Shown here: positions 34,137 through 43,858 of the stretch, in pieces | Layout: every line of letters begins with the position of its first letter | How positions within the stretch are numbered: the stretch's first letter is position 1 | Assembly (NCBI GenBank): GCA_030015575.1 | Contig: JASDDO010000014.1 | Span: 165,077,911-165,141,910 of the forward strand | DNA: 64,000 bases | Direction: 5' to 3' | DNA from: Agapanthus africanus | Lineage: Eukaryota; Streptophyta; Magnoliopsida; Asparagales; Amaryllidaceae | The notes under the pieces: model-generated | The model's input: only the letters and a program-made list of their open reading frames with translations | What the model was told of the DNA's origin: nothing | The model's database searches: none | Translations under genes and position numbers: made by a program

Positions 34137-34798
34137 CTGCAAAAAGAACAATTTAGCCGTTAGTGTTGTAATTCCAACGTTTGGCGTTTAAAGAAGAAAA
34201 TGCATTAATTAAATTAAAATTAAAATCAATTAATTCCATCACACAGCAGTGCAGTGAGTAAGGGACCAAAGGGGGACCCACAAAATCTGGATGACAGTAC
34301 GTCAGTCAATAGGACAATCTCATCATTGGATGAGATTGTCAGTTGTTCCCCAGGAAAACATTCCCATTAATAAAGAATCCCTAGAGACTAGGAGAAAATC
34401 TCCTCTTTCAGAGCAAAGCTCTGTCACAGAATGACACTTGTCAAATTCTGGTCTCAAAAGAATAAAATTCCTTAAAAAGAACTTAGCTCTGTAATATTCC
34501 ATCAAAAAGAAAATTTTTGAAAAGAAATTTAAAATTAAAATTTCTGGAATCCTGAAAAATCCATGAAAACTTATAAAAAATTCTTCATTTTTCAGATCTA
34601 AAAGATCTACATTTGATTCAAGAGCAAAGCTCTGTTCATGGGTTAGAACCCATGAACAAGATCTCTGTAGATCCATAAGTTTTTTAGAGCAAAGCTCTGT
34701 TTATGAAACCCCAATGGGGATTTCTTTAGATCAAAAGATCTGTGAGAGCAAAGCTCTATTGGTTAATTAATATTAATTTCACTTGAGAATAATTTTAC
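34137..34798 (-). other. Predicted leader intron of antisense gene A
   Basis: Donor TTTTAG/GTAAAATT at 34798 and acceptor CTTTTTGCAG ending at 34137, five bases before the ATG. Element B has the equivalent intron (43226-43853) with the same donor context. The intron is rich in AGAGCAAAGCTCT palindromes. Confidence 0.6.
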
Positions 34799-35037
34799 CT
34801 AAAATCTTCTAACTTGGAAAATGAGAGCAAAGCTCTAAGGTTCTGGAAACGAGAGCAAAGCTCTGGAGTTCTAAGCAAGAGCAAAGCTCTGGAAATCAAA
34901 AATCTTGAAATGATAAGATTTTTCTAAGGGCCAGAGGCCTTATTTATAAGGCGCTTGCGCCTCTTGAGCTCACCCTTTGATCCAACGGTCAGGGGGTTGC
35001 CACCGCTGCACTCACGTGTGCGCCACGTGAGCGCAAC
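34400..35037. repeat. Run of AGAGC-AAA-GCTCT palindromes in the antisense leader
   Basis: Perfect copies centred at 34416, 34627, 34692, 34751, 34830, 34858 and 34884. The 3' LTR starts with further copies. Element B has the counterpart (AGAGCCTTGCTCT on its + strand) between 43110 and 43620. Confidence 0.9.
34941..34948 (-). promoter_or_regulatory. TATA box of antisense gene A
   Basis: TATAAATA on the minus strand, within a GGCGC/GCGCC palindromic context, about 140 bases upstream of the leader-intron donor. The same box and context precede element B's antisense gene. Confidence 0.7.
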
Positions 35038-35051
35038 GGTGGGGGGGCATT
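35038..35051 (+). promoter_or_regulatory. Polypurine tract of element A
   Basis: GGTGGGGGGGCATT immediately before the 3' LTR. The equivalent in element B is GGTGGAGGGGCATT on the minus strand (42961-42948). Confidence 0.8.
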
Positions 35052-37762
35052 TGTTTCGCCCAATCAGAGCAAAGCTCTGTTTGAATTCAAAAATTCAAAA
35101 TTTGAAGCAACGCTTCAAGTCTCGGGCGCAACGCGCCACGCGTCGGGCACTAATACGTCAGCGCAGCGCCCAAGAAGGCGCGCCCAATCAGAGCAAAGCT
35201 CTGTTTAAAGGAAGCAACGCTTCAGTTGCGCATGCTGTGCGCTGCGCGACGCGTGTCAGCGCAGATGCGCTCGCGCTGTTGCGCTGCGCTGTGCGCTGCG
35301 CGACGCGTGTCAGCGCAGATGCGCTCGCGCTGTTGCGCTGCGCTGAGTGCGCTCGCGCTGTTGCGCTGCGCTGTGCGCTGCGCGACACGTGTCACGCGCT
35401 GGGGCATCTGCGCCAAACTGAATTAAGATTTTAAGAAATCTTTTCTGTTCTAGTTAAAACAAGAAGATTTTCTTCTGCAAAGCAGAAGCCCTTGGATCAA
35501 AGATCCAACGGTGGGGAAAATTCCCCAAATCACTCAGAGAAAGATCTCTTTAACAAATCTAACTAATTTATGGGCACTATAAAAAGGACCCTAAACCTCA
35601 ATTCAAAGGCATCACGATCCTCCTAAAAAAAGAAGAGAGAAAGAAGAAATCTCTTGAAAACTCTTCAGGAACAACAGAAGGTAAAAACCTTGAGGGAAAA
35701 GAGAAAGTTCTCTTATGGGCAGATTATTGATCTAAGAACAAGATCAATAATTTTAAATAAAAAATATATATATAAATAAGTAATAATAGTGCTTTGCACT
35801 TTTTTATGAACCTCTGGTTCTTGAAACAAAAAAGAAAAATTTATTTTTCTTTGATCTAAATGTAGATCAAGAAATTAAATAGTGCTTTGCACTTCTGATT
35901 CTTGAATCTAAAAGATTCTTGGTGCTCTGCACTTCCAAACTGCGCTGTTGCGCTCTTGAGAGAGCGCCACGTGTCAGTTACTTGCGCTACGCGCTCTTGA
36001 AATAGAGCTTTGCTCTCTGGAATTGGCGCAACTCACCAGAGCGCGCCACGTGTCAGCAGCGCAACAGCACAGTGCACTTGTGCAGCGCACTGCGCCATTG
36101 CGCTTACGCTCACCAGAGCGCGCCACGTGTCTGCAGCGCAACAGCGCAGAGCACTAGCGCAACGCACTGCGCTGTTGCGCTTGCGCTTACTAGAGCATGA
36201 CACGTGTCCTAACCATAAGCGCTTGCGCTCAGTAATTGGCGCAAACCGCCTGATAAATGCAATGCATTTCTCAAAGGGCCAAGCCCAAGTCAAAAGACCA
36301 AGCAGGCCTAATTAAATTGATGCTCTGCATCATTTATAAATGGGCAGAGCCCAAACAAAATAATATAAATGCTATGCATTTTAAAAGGGGCAGAGCCCAA
36401 ACAAAGTAGATGCCTTGCAGAGGCCTAATTATATTGATGCTCTGCATCAATCATGAACAGAGCCCAAACAAAGAATAAATTGATGCAATGCATTATTTAA
36501 AAATGGGCCAAACCCTAGCACAGGTCTAACAGAACAAAAACAAATAAAAGGCGTTGAATATTTTTCTGGACTTAGCCCAATTTTGGCCGTAAGTCCTCAA
36601 ATTAAATTGACTGAGCAAGATTGCTCTCTTAAATCAATTTACTACTGGTTCGAGGGTACATCTCCGAACTCCTCTGACACACGTCGTTGTAATCATTCAA
36701 CGTCGTCAGAGAGGTGACGGGTCCCAACGACCATACATGAATATGGACTGCGGGTCCTTAAACTCGTGGACCGAAACGTCCTTAAACTAATATTGGACCG
36801 AAACGTCCTTAAACTAATATTCATCCCAAAAATGGGAATATTGGACCGAAACGTCCCTAAACTAATATCGGACCGAAACGTCCCTAAACTAATATCGGAC
36901 CGAAACGTCTCTAAACTAATAATGGACCACCACGTCCTTAAACTGGCGATAGACCACCACGTCCCTAAACTGGCACAATAGAGCCCAAATGCTCTTTTGT
37001 CGGATCTAAACGGTCCCGTTAAGTTGATCTTAGTCTCAAACTGGACTAACGTATCCTTGACAAACGTTTGAGTCGATCTTAGCCCCAAATATGGCTAACG
37101 TATCCTTAGACATTTAAATGAATGATAAAATTCCAAATCATCTCTGGTTCAAGGGTACATCTCTGAACTCCTCTGACATCCATCGTTGTAATCCTTCAAC
37201 GACGTCAGAGAGGTGATGAGTCCCGACGGCCATATAATTAAATGGATCACTACGTCAAGTTGATCTTAGTCCAAAACAGGACTAACGTATCCTTGACGAA
37301 CGTTTAAGTCAATCTTAGCCGCAACGCGACTAATGTATCCTTAAACAAAAAACACCAAACCCAAATCTAAGTAAACACGGATTTGGACTAATCCACGTCC
37401 TACGGGCGACGGTATTACTCAGTCTCCGTATACAATCCACGGGCAACCACAAACAAAACAAACACACACGACACGAAGTGAAATTCTGGAGAAGGAGAAA
37501 GTTGTTACCGCGATGCGGTAGCGTAATTAACTGCAGGGGCTTGCGCCTGCAGGGAAGAGCGTCCCCACAATTAAAAACCCCTCACCCTGAGGGGGAATCT
37601 GACGAAGTCTGCTACATCGGCCGCATCCGTCTAAACCTCCGATACACGGTGCCATAAATCAACTCGGCATCTTCGGAGAGATAGACGGATAAAACCATAT
37701 AGCATCTGCCCCCCGAATCTCAGGCAAGACGCAAAGTCTAGGCCGCCATTCGGAGGGGAACA
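35052..37762 (+). repeat. 3' LTR of element A
   Basis: A 2,711-bp partner of 1642-4385, from TGTTTCG to GGGGAACA, with its TATA box at 35578-35585. The GGACCGAAACGTCC array is at 36768-36965. Confidence 0.95.
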
Positions 37763-37767
37763 AGTGC
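37763..37767. other. Target-site duplication of element A (right)
   Basis: AGTGC, equal to 1637-1641. Confidence 0.93.
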
Positions 37768-38815
37768 CACACTACGTTCGAACGGTAACTGAAATTAGTA
37801 GCATTGGGCTCGGGTGTTATAATAGGTGCTCGGTGATGGTGGCGGTGGTTGCTGAGATAGGGTCGCCGGTGACTAATGGAGGTGGAGATGCCGGTGGTGG
37901 CAGCGGCGATGATGCTCATGTGATGGCGAGGGCGGTGGGTTGCAGCGGTGGGTGTTTTGGATTAGGGTAGGAGCTCCCTCGGAGGAGGAGAGCGAGGGAG
38001 GCTGTGTTCTTGATGATGGTAGCGGCAGTCCTGAGCTCATCGGTGTTGGGCTCAGGCCGGAAATGCAGGGTGCAGAGGAGGAGGCGAAGGCAGCGGTGGT
38101 GATGAGGAGTTGTTAGGAGGTTGTGGAGGATAGGAGGGAAGCTGGTTGTGGCAAGCGGTTGCGGAGGTGTGGTGACGGCGGTGATGATGGTTGGGGCAGT
38201 AGAGCACCGGTAAAGGGTTGAATTGGAAGAGGTGATGTGAGTTGAAGGAGAGAGAACGAAAGAGATGTTAAGAGATGGAGAGTGAGAGAGACGTTGGAGA
38301 GATGAGGGGAGGCAGGTGCAGGGATCTCGGGGTCGTCGACGACAAGGCCAAGTCAGCGTGGAGCGGTTCTCACGGAGGTAGGCATGGCGTTGGGTTTGCG
38401 AACGTAGGGGAAAGAAGATGGAAGAAAGAAAAAGAGAAGAGAGAGGAGCTAGGATGTTGAGCAGAGGATCTCGGGTTGGTTGGGATCGGGAGCGGCGTCG
38501 ACGAGGACTGGGTCTCGTAGGGGTGAGTGCGGGAGAGAAGGGGAGTCGTTGGGCTCGTTCAAAAAGAAAGAAAAAGAATAGAAGGAGGAGGAAGAAGAAA
38601 GAGAGGGCGATGGGGACGGTTTATGTCGGGTGCATGGGTTAGGGCTGGGAAGAGAATGGGTTTGGGTTTAAAGAAAAAGAATTAGGATTAAGAAAATTAT
38701 ATAAGGGAATTAGATTAAGGTTTAAAAGAAAGAGAATTAGAAAACTTTGGAAAAATATTTTAGGAAAATAATTTGGGAATTTAAACAAAAATTTATTGAG
38801 ATTATAATTTTAAAT
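37768..38815. other. Flanking DNA, purine-rich, no gene recognised
   Basis: Flank of the element A insertion site, so originally continuous with base 1641. It is G/A-rich on the + strand (GGTGG, GAGGAGG, AGAGAGAG). Open frames of 60-75 residues here are low-complexity Arg/Gly/Glu and not convincing. The composition could be an old LTR or a degraded gene end, but I cannot tell which. Confidence 0.5.
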
Positions 38816-39029
38816 ACTGAAAGTACAATGGAACTGGGGATTTACGACAACCAAGGATCTCCAACAATTCCAAGGATCCCAATAACTCTCTAAATCATAA
38901 CCATTTGTAACTAATGTATCTTATCTCCTGTAACTATCTAGATCATATCTAGTTGTATTACTCATCTATAAATACAAATAGAAACCTCTGATGTGGTGTG
39001 CAATTTACACCAATTGATATTATCTTTCA
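38816..39029 (+). repeat. Remnant of a short copia-type LTR with primer site
   Basis: Ends ATTATCTTTCA and is followed directly by TGGTATTAGAGC (39030-39041), an initiator-Met primer site with one change. A TATAAATA box lies near 38968. The left end is uncertain. About 250 bp of leader-like sequence follows, without Gag. A small Ale-type copia is the best fit, truncated soon after the primer site. Confidence 0.5.
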
Positions 39030-39359
39030 TGGTATTAGAGCTATAAAGACTAATCGTCCACCTCTCAATTTTTTCTCACCTTCTTACAACATCATGTTTA
39101 TCTCTATCACCATTCCTTCTTACTTCTCTTTCTCTCTATGTGTGCACGCTTCTCCACCTCTCTCTCCCTCTCTCTCTCTTTCTCAGATCAAAAGAGAGAA
39201 GGATGGAAACATATATGAGTTTCCAGCTATGAATAAAAGAGCTTAAAAGCTATGGCCATGGCTTTCCCAAAGAATGAAGAAAATTAGAACACAAAGGTGT
39301 TCTTGACCTTCATGGACCGAACCAAGAGCATGAGTTACCCCATGCTCTGCATAACTTGA

Positions 39360-39790
39360 AATAGGCCATCCTATTTTTTTTCACATACGAATAGAAATAG
39401 AATAACTATTTCTTGAAGGATATGGCTCAAACCCCTATGTCATTCTATGTAAAAACATACGTGAATAGAAAAATCCTATTTATCTCTGAGACATGAAAAC
39501 ATATCGTCAAAATATTTGTGAATAGGAAAACCCTATTCCTAAGATACGAAAAATTATGTCTTCTGACATATGAATAGGAAAACCTTATTCATTTTCTTAG
39601 ACATTTCTATACCTGACATGTGTGAATAGAATACTCTATTCATGTCCTAAGACATGAAAATCATATCTTAGAGAACTTTATGATTAGGGAAACCCTATTC
39701 ATTTTAAGACATAAACATGTCTATGTATGACATGTCTATAAAGGACATATCTGAATGGAATACTCTGATCAATATACACAGGGTGTTGGG
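39360..39790 (+). repeat. Degenerate repeats with GAATAGG/CCTATTC hairpins
   Basis: Units of roughly 70-80 bp containing ACATATGTGAATAGGAAA and CCTATTC, alternating with AGACATGAAAAC. Perfect 7-bp stems occur at 39520-39526/39532-39538 and 39624-39630/39635-39641. No coding sequence seen. Confidence 0.7.
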
Positions 39791-40719
39791 ATAGTTCAAG
39801 TTTGAATCCAACAGAATCTCAGGAGTCCCTCTAGTTTATGAATCCATGTTTAATAACACAAGCAATCTATCATGAGGGGCCGTGTTTCCAAGCCTCGGGG
39901 GTCCTACTATTGGGTTTAGAATATTTCAACATTAAGTTGAAGTCCCATTACTAACATTTGATTCGGGCTCATGATTTCTTGCTCCTGGGGCCCTACCTTT
40001 GAGTTCGATAATACTTTTGAGATTGGTTGACATTCACATTTGGACCGACGTTAAATTAGATTTACCTTATAGAGACCTGTTAAGACACATATTCATGCTC
40101 ACTTACACACACTTATTACCTTTCATATTATACTTGCCATATTACATTACTTTTTTATCTGTTAAACATCTTTTTTTCTTTTGGGGACTTACCGAGCGCA
40201 AGTTCGCTGACGGGCATTCCACCCACCTTTTTTTTCTTCGGAATGTTCTTCAGATAATCTAGAGACCGAGAATGTGAACCCGGCTACCGAGGATTACGGC
40301 CATCTTGCTCCTGAACCCGTTCCTTAGATTTTCCTTTCGGTTTCAGCACCAATATACCACTTGTTTATGCATTTATGTTATTTGTATTTTCTTTTCAGAA
40401 CATCTATCAATGTAATTATAGATTGTGGAATAGATGTAAATAAAGTAGTTTGTTGAAAATTTCATGCTCTTATTATTCTTGCTTTGTGTATGATTGCTTA
40501 TTTACGCTTAGCATATTTATTTTGAGAAATGACCTTTTTATAATAAATATGTTGTGGGTTTGTCACGTTACCATTACCGTTCTTTGGAAAGTGGGGCATG
40601 ACAATAGGTTCGATCATGAGGACTTCCGAGACGGCAAGGAAGGGCGATGCGGTGATAGGTTTTGACTGGCTCGAGACGCGTCGGTGAGTAGTTTTATATT
40701 TACGGGGGAAGTCGGGCAG
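39791..40719 (+). other. Possible gypsy LTR tail, otherwise unassigned
   Basis: No gene. Around 40180-40320 there is a CTTACCGAGCGC, T-rich and TCTTCAGA stretch, and at 40593-40603 GTGGGGCATGACA. Chromovirus LTRs often end in such a GGGCATGACA motif, so 39900-40603 may be an LTR fragment. No partner LTR or primer site was found. Confidence 0.3.
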
Positions 40720-40724
40720 ATGGC
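40720..40724. other. Candidate target-site duplication of element B
   Basis: ATGGC before the inward end of element B's LTR. Its partner should lie beyond the right edge of the window, so it cannot be confirmed here. Confidence 0.5.
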
Positions 40725-42947
40725 TGTTCCCCTCCGAAAGGCGGCGCACAGGACTGCGAAGTCCTGACGCTGAGATTCAGGGCAGATGCTAATTGGTTTT
40801 ATCCGTCCACCTCTCCGAAGGTGCCAAGTTGATTTATGGCACCGTGTATCGGAGGTTTAGACGGATGCGGCCGATGTAGCAGACTTCATCAGATTCCCCC
40901 TCGCTTGAGGGGTTTTTTGATTGTGGGGACGCTCTTCCCTGCAGGCGCAAGCCCCTGCAGTTAATTACGCTACCGCATTGCGGTAACAACTTTCTCCTTC
41001 TCCAGAGTTTCACTTCGTGTCGTGGGTGTTTATTTTGTTTGTGGTTGCCCGTGAATTGTATACGGAGACTGAGTAATGCCGTCGCCCGTAGGACGTGGAT
41101 TAGTCCAAATCCGTATATACTTAGATTTGGGTTTGGTGTTTTTTTTTAGTTTAAGGATGCATTAGTCGCGTTGCGGCTAAGATCAACTTAAACGTTCGTC
41201 AAGGGTACGTTAGTCCTGTTTTGGACTAAGATCGACTTGAACGGGATTGTTTAGATCCAGAAAAGGAGCAATTAGCTCTATCATTCCAGTTTAGGGACGT
41301 GGTGGTCCATCGCCAGTTTAGGGACGTTTCGGTCCGATATTAGTTTAGGGACGTCTCGGTCCAATATTAGTTTAAGGACGTCTCGGTCTACGAGTTTAAG
41401 GACCCCGCAGTCCATATGGGTGTGTGGTCGTTGGGACCCGTCACCTCTTTGACGTCGTTGAGGAATTACAACGATAGATATCAAAGGAGTTCAGAGATGT
41501 ACCCTTGAACCGGATGTGGATTGGTTTAGGAGAGCCGTTTTGCTCAGTTAATTTAGTTTAAGGACTTATGGCCACGATTGGGCTAAGTCCAGTTAAAAAT
41601 GTCCAATATTTTATTTGCATTTGTTTTTATTTTTTATTTGGGCTTTGCCCAGAAAAGATGCAGAGCATCAATTTGTTTTGGGCTCTGCCCTTTATAAATG
41701 ATGCAGAACATCAATTTCATTTGGGCTCTCCCTTTTATTGCTCTGCAATTTATTTTGGCCTGTTAGGTCTTTTTGATTTGGGCCTGGCCCTTCAAGCAGT
41801 GCATTGCATTTATGCAAAGCATTGAGAATCTTCAAGAAACAGAAGTGCAGAACACTTTTTAATCCTTTGATCTAAAGAAAAAACAAGTTTTTTCTTCTTT
41901 TCTTGTTTTTCCTTATTTCAGAGAACCAAGGGTTCATAACAAGTGCAAGGCACTACCTTTTTTTATTTTATTTACTTATTTATTTATTTATTGAAGATCC
42001 ATGATCTTGTTCTTAGATCAATGATCTGTTCCCAAGAGAATTTTCTCTTTTAAAGGTTTTACCTTCTTTTTTGTGTTCTTCAAGAATTCTCAGGAGTTCT
42101 CTTTCTTCCCTTTCTTTTTTGCCAGATAATCCTTCTTTTGAAATGAGCTCTGGGGTCCTTTTTATAGTGCTCATAAATTAGTTAAATTTGTTAAAGAGAT
42201 CTTTTTCTGAGTGATTTGGGGAATTTTCCCCACCGTTGGATCTTTGATCCAAGGCTCCTGTTTTACAGAAGAAGATTTTCTTGTTTTACTCAAGAACAGA
42301 AAGGATTTCTTTAAATCTTTATTCTGTTTTTTGCGCAACTCCCCAGTGCGTGACACGTGTCGCGCGGCGCCTGCGCAGCAGCGTTTGCGCAACTGCACAG
42401 ACACGTGTCGCGCTGCGCCGCAGCGTTTGCGCAACTGCGCAGACACGTGTCGCGCTGTGCGGCACTTGCGCAATTGTGCTTGCGCAACTGCGCAGTCACG
42501 TGTCGCGCCGCGCCGCGCCGCGCTTGCGCAGCACCGTTTGCGCAGCTGCGCAGGCATGTGTCTCGGTGTGCGGCACTTGCGCAATTGTGCTTGCTCAACT
42601 GCGCAGACACGTGTCGCGCAGCGCAGCGCTTGCGCAGCAACGTTTGCGCAACTGCGTAGACACGTATCGCGCAGCGCAGCGCTTGCGCAACTGTGCTTGC
42701 GCAGTTGCTTTTGCGCAACTGCGCAGACACATGTCGCGCAATGCAGCGCTTGCGCAATCTGAACGTTGCATACTTTTTATTTTTTAAGAGAGCCTTGCTC
42801 TGATTGGACACACTGCCTCGGGCGTTGCGTTGACGTATCAACTTCTGACACGCGGCGCGTTGCGCGCAATGCTCGGAATTTGAAGCGTTGCTTCCAAAAT
42901 TTGAATATTCAAAATTCAAACAGAGCCTTGCTTTGATTGGGGGAACA
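40725..42947 (-). repeat. 3' LTR of element B
   Basis: A 2,223-bp LTR on the minus strand, starting TGTTCCCCCAATC at 42947 and ending GGAGGGGAACA at 40725. It shares with element A's LTR the terminal 250 bp (including TACCGC-ATT-GCGGTA and CTGCAGGGGC), the GGACCGAAACGTCC array (41280-41410), the TATA box (42166-42159) and the GC-rich block (42350-42740). Confidence 0.93.
42350..42740 (-). repeat. GC-rich tandem block of element B's LTR with CACGTGTC cores
   Basis: About ten imperfect units of roughly 40 bp. Perfect CACGTGTC occurs at 42354, 42402, 42444, 42497 and 42608, with variants at 42551, 42659 and 42727. On the minus strand the block lies 180-570 bp upstream of the TATA box, in the enhancer position. 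Open frames rich in Ala, Cys and Arg on both strands are by-products. Confidence 0.85.
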
Positions 42948-42961
42948 AATGCCCCTCCACC
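42948..42961 (-). promoter_or_regulatory. Polypurine tract of element B
   Basis: GGTGGAGGGGCATT on the minus strand, directly before the LTR start. Confidence 0.8.
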
Positions 42962-43050
42962 GTTGCGCTCACGTGGCGCGCACGTGAGTGCAGCGGTGGC
43001 AAGATCCTGATCGTTGGATCAAAGGGGTCAGGTGAAAAGGCGCAGGCGCC

Positions 43051-43058
43051 TATAAATA
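43051..43058 (+). promoter_or_regulatory. TATA box of antisense gene B
   Basis: TATAAATA in GGCGCAGGCGCCTATAAATAGG. The position, about 100 bases from the LTR edge, matches element A. Confidence 0.7.
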
Positions 43059-43225
43059 GGACCCTTGGTCCTTGGTAATTCTTTACCATTTTCAAGAATT
43101 TTAATTTCAGAGCCTTACTCTTGCTTAAGAACTTCCAGAGCCTTGCTCTTGCTTAAGAACTTTCAGAGCCTTGCTCTTGTGATTTCCCCAAGAACTTCAA
43201 AGTTCCAGTCTTAGAATCACTCTAG

Positions 43226-43853
43226 GTAAAATTAATTAAATTAATTTAAATTAAATTTAATTAACAGAGCCTTGCTCTTATAGATCTTTGATCTAAAGAA
43301 AAACCCCTTTGGGGTTTCTTCAACAGAGCCTTGCTCTCAAAAATTTACAGATTTATAGAGATCTGATCCATGGGTTTTAACCCATGAACAGAGCTTTGCT
43401 CTTAGATCAAATGTAGATCTTTTTAGATCTGAGAAACGGAGAAAATTTTTGTTTTATAAGTTTTCATGGATTTTTCAAGATTCCAAAACTCTAATTCTTC
43501 TAAATAAAATTGATGGATCTTTCCACCATTACCATAGAGCTATGCTCTTTTAAGGAATCTTGTTCCCCTGAGACCAGAGTTTGACAAATGTCACTCTGTG
43601 ACAGAGCTTTGCTCTGAAAGAGAATATTTCTCCTTGTCTCTAGGGATTTCCCATCAGTGAGGATATTCTTTTGGGGACCTTTTCATTAATTGACAGTCTC
43701 ATCTAATGATGGGGTTGTCTTATTAAATGATGTACCGTCATCCAGATTTTGTGGGTCCCCCTTTTTGTCCCCTACCCATTACATCACAGTGTGGAGTAAG
43801 ATTTCAAAATGCCAAGTGTCAGAACACTAACGGTTATTTTTGTCTTTCTACAG
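43226..43853 (+). other. Predicted leader intron of antisense gene B
   Basis: Donor CTCTAG/GTAAAATT and acceptor TGTCTTTCTACAG, ending five bases before the ATG. Same donor context and same distance from acceptor to ATG as in element A. Confidence 0.6.
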
Positions 43854-43858
43854 GAAAC

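Larger units (their letters stand above)
1642..37762 (+). mobile_element. Element A: complete Ty3/gypsy Tat-lineage LTR retrotransposon
   Basis: A 36.1-kb insertion bounded by two related LTRs of about 2.7 kb and a perfect 5-bp target duplication. After removing the nested copia (8930-19328 plus one target duplication) it is about 25.7 kb. The order is 5' LTR, primer-binding site, gag, protease, reverse transcriptase, gypsy RNase H, a second archaeal-type RNase H, integrase, a repeat-filled spacer, an antisense gene, polypurine tract and 3' LTR. The duplicate RNase H and the antisense gene between pol and the 3' LTR both point to the Tat lineage. Nonsense codons in gag-pol show that this copy is not autonomous now. 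Confidence 0.93.

Noticed and set aside
37768-38660. Possible host gene with Gly/Arg-rich product on the + strand
   Set aside because: Open frames are short, low-complexity and follow the purine skew. No start context, splice sites or family pattern supports a gene.
42171-42919. Overlapping Ala/Cys/Arg-rich open frames of 100-202 codons on both strands
   Set aside because: They fall in the GC-rich tandem block of element B's LTR. Open in several frames on both strands at once, they are products of GCGCAACTGCGCAG-type repeats.
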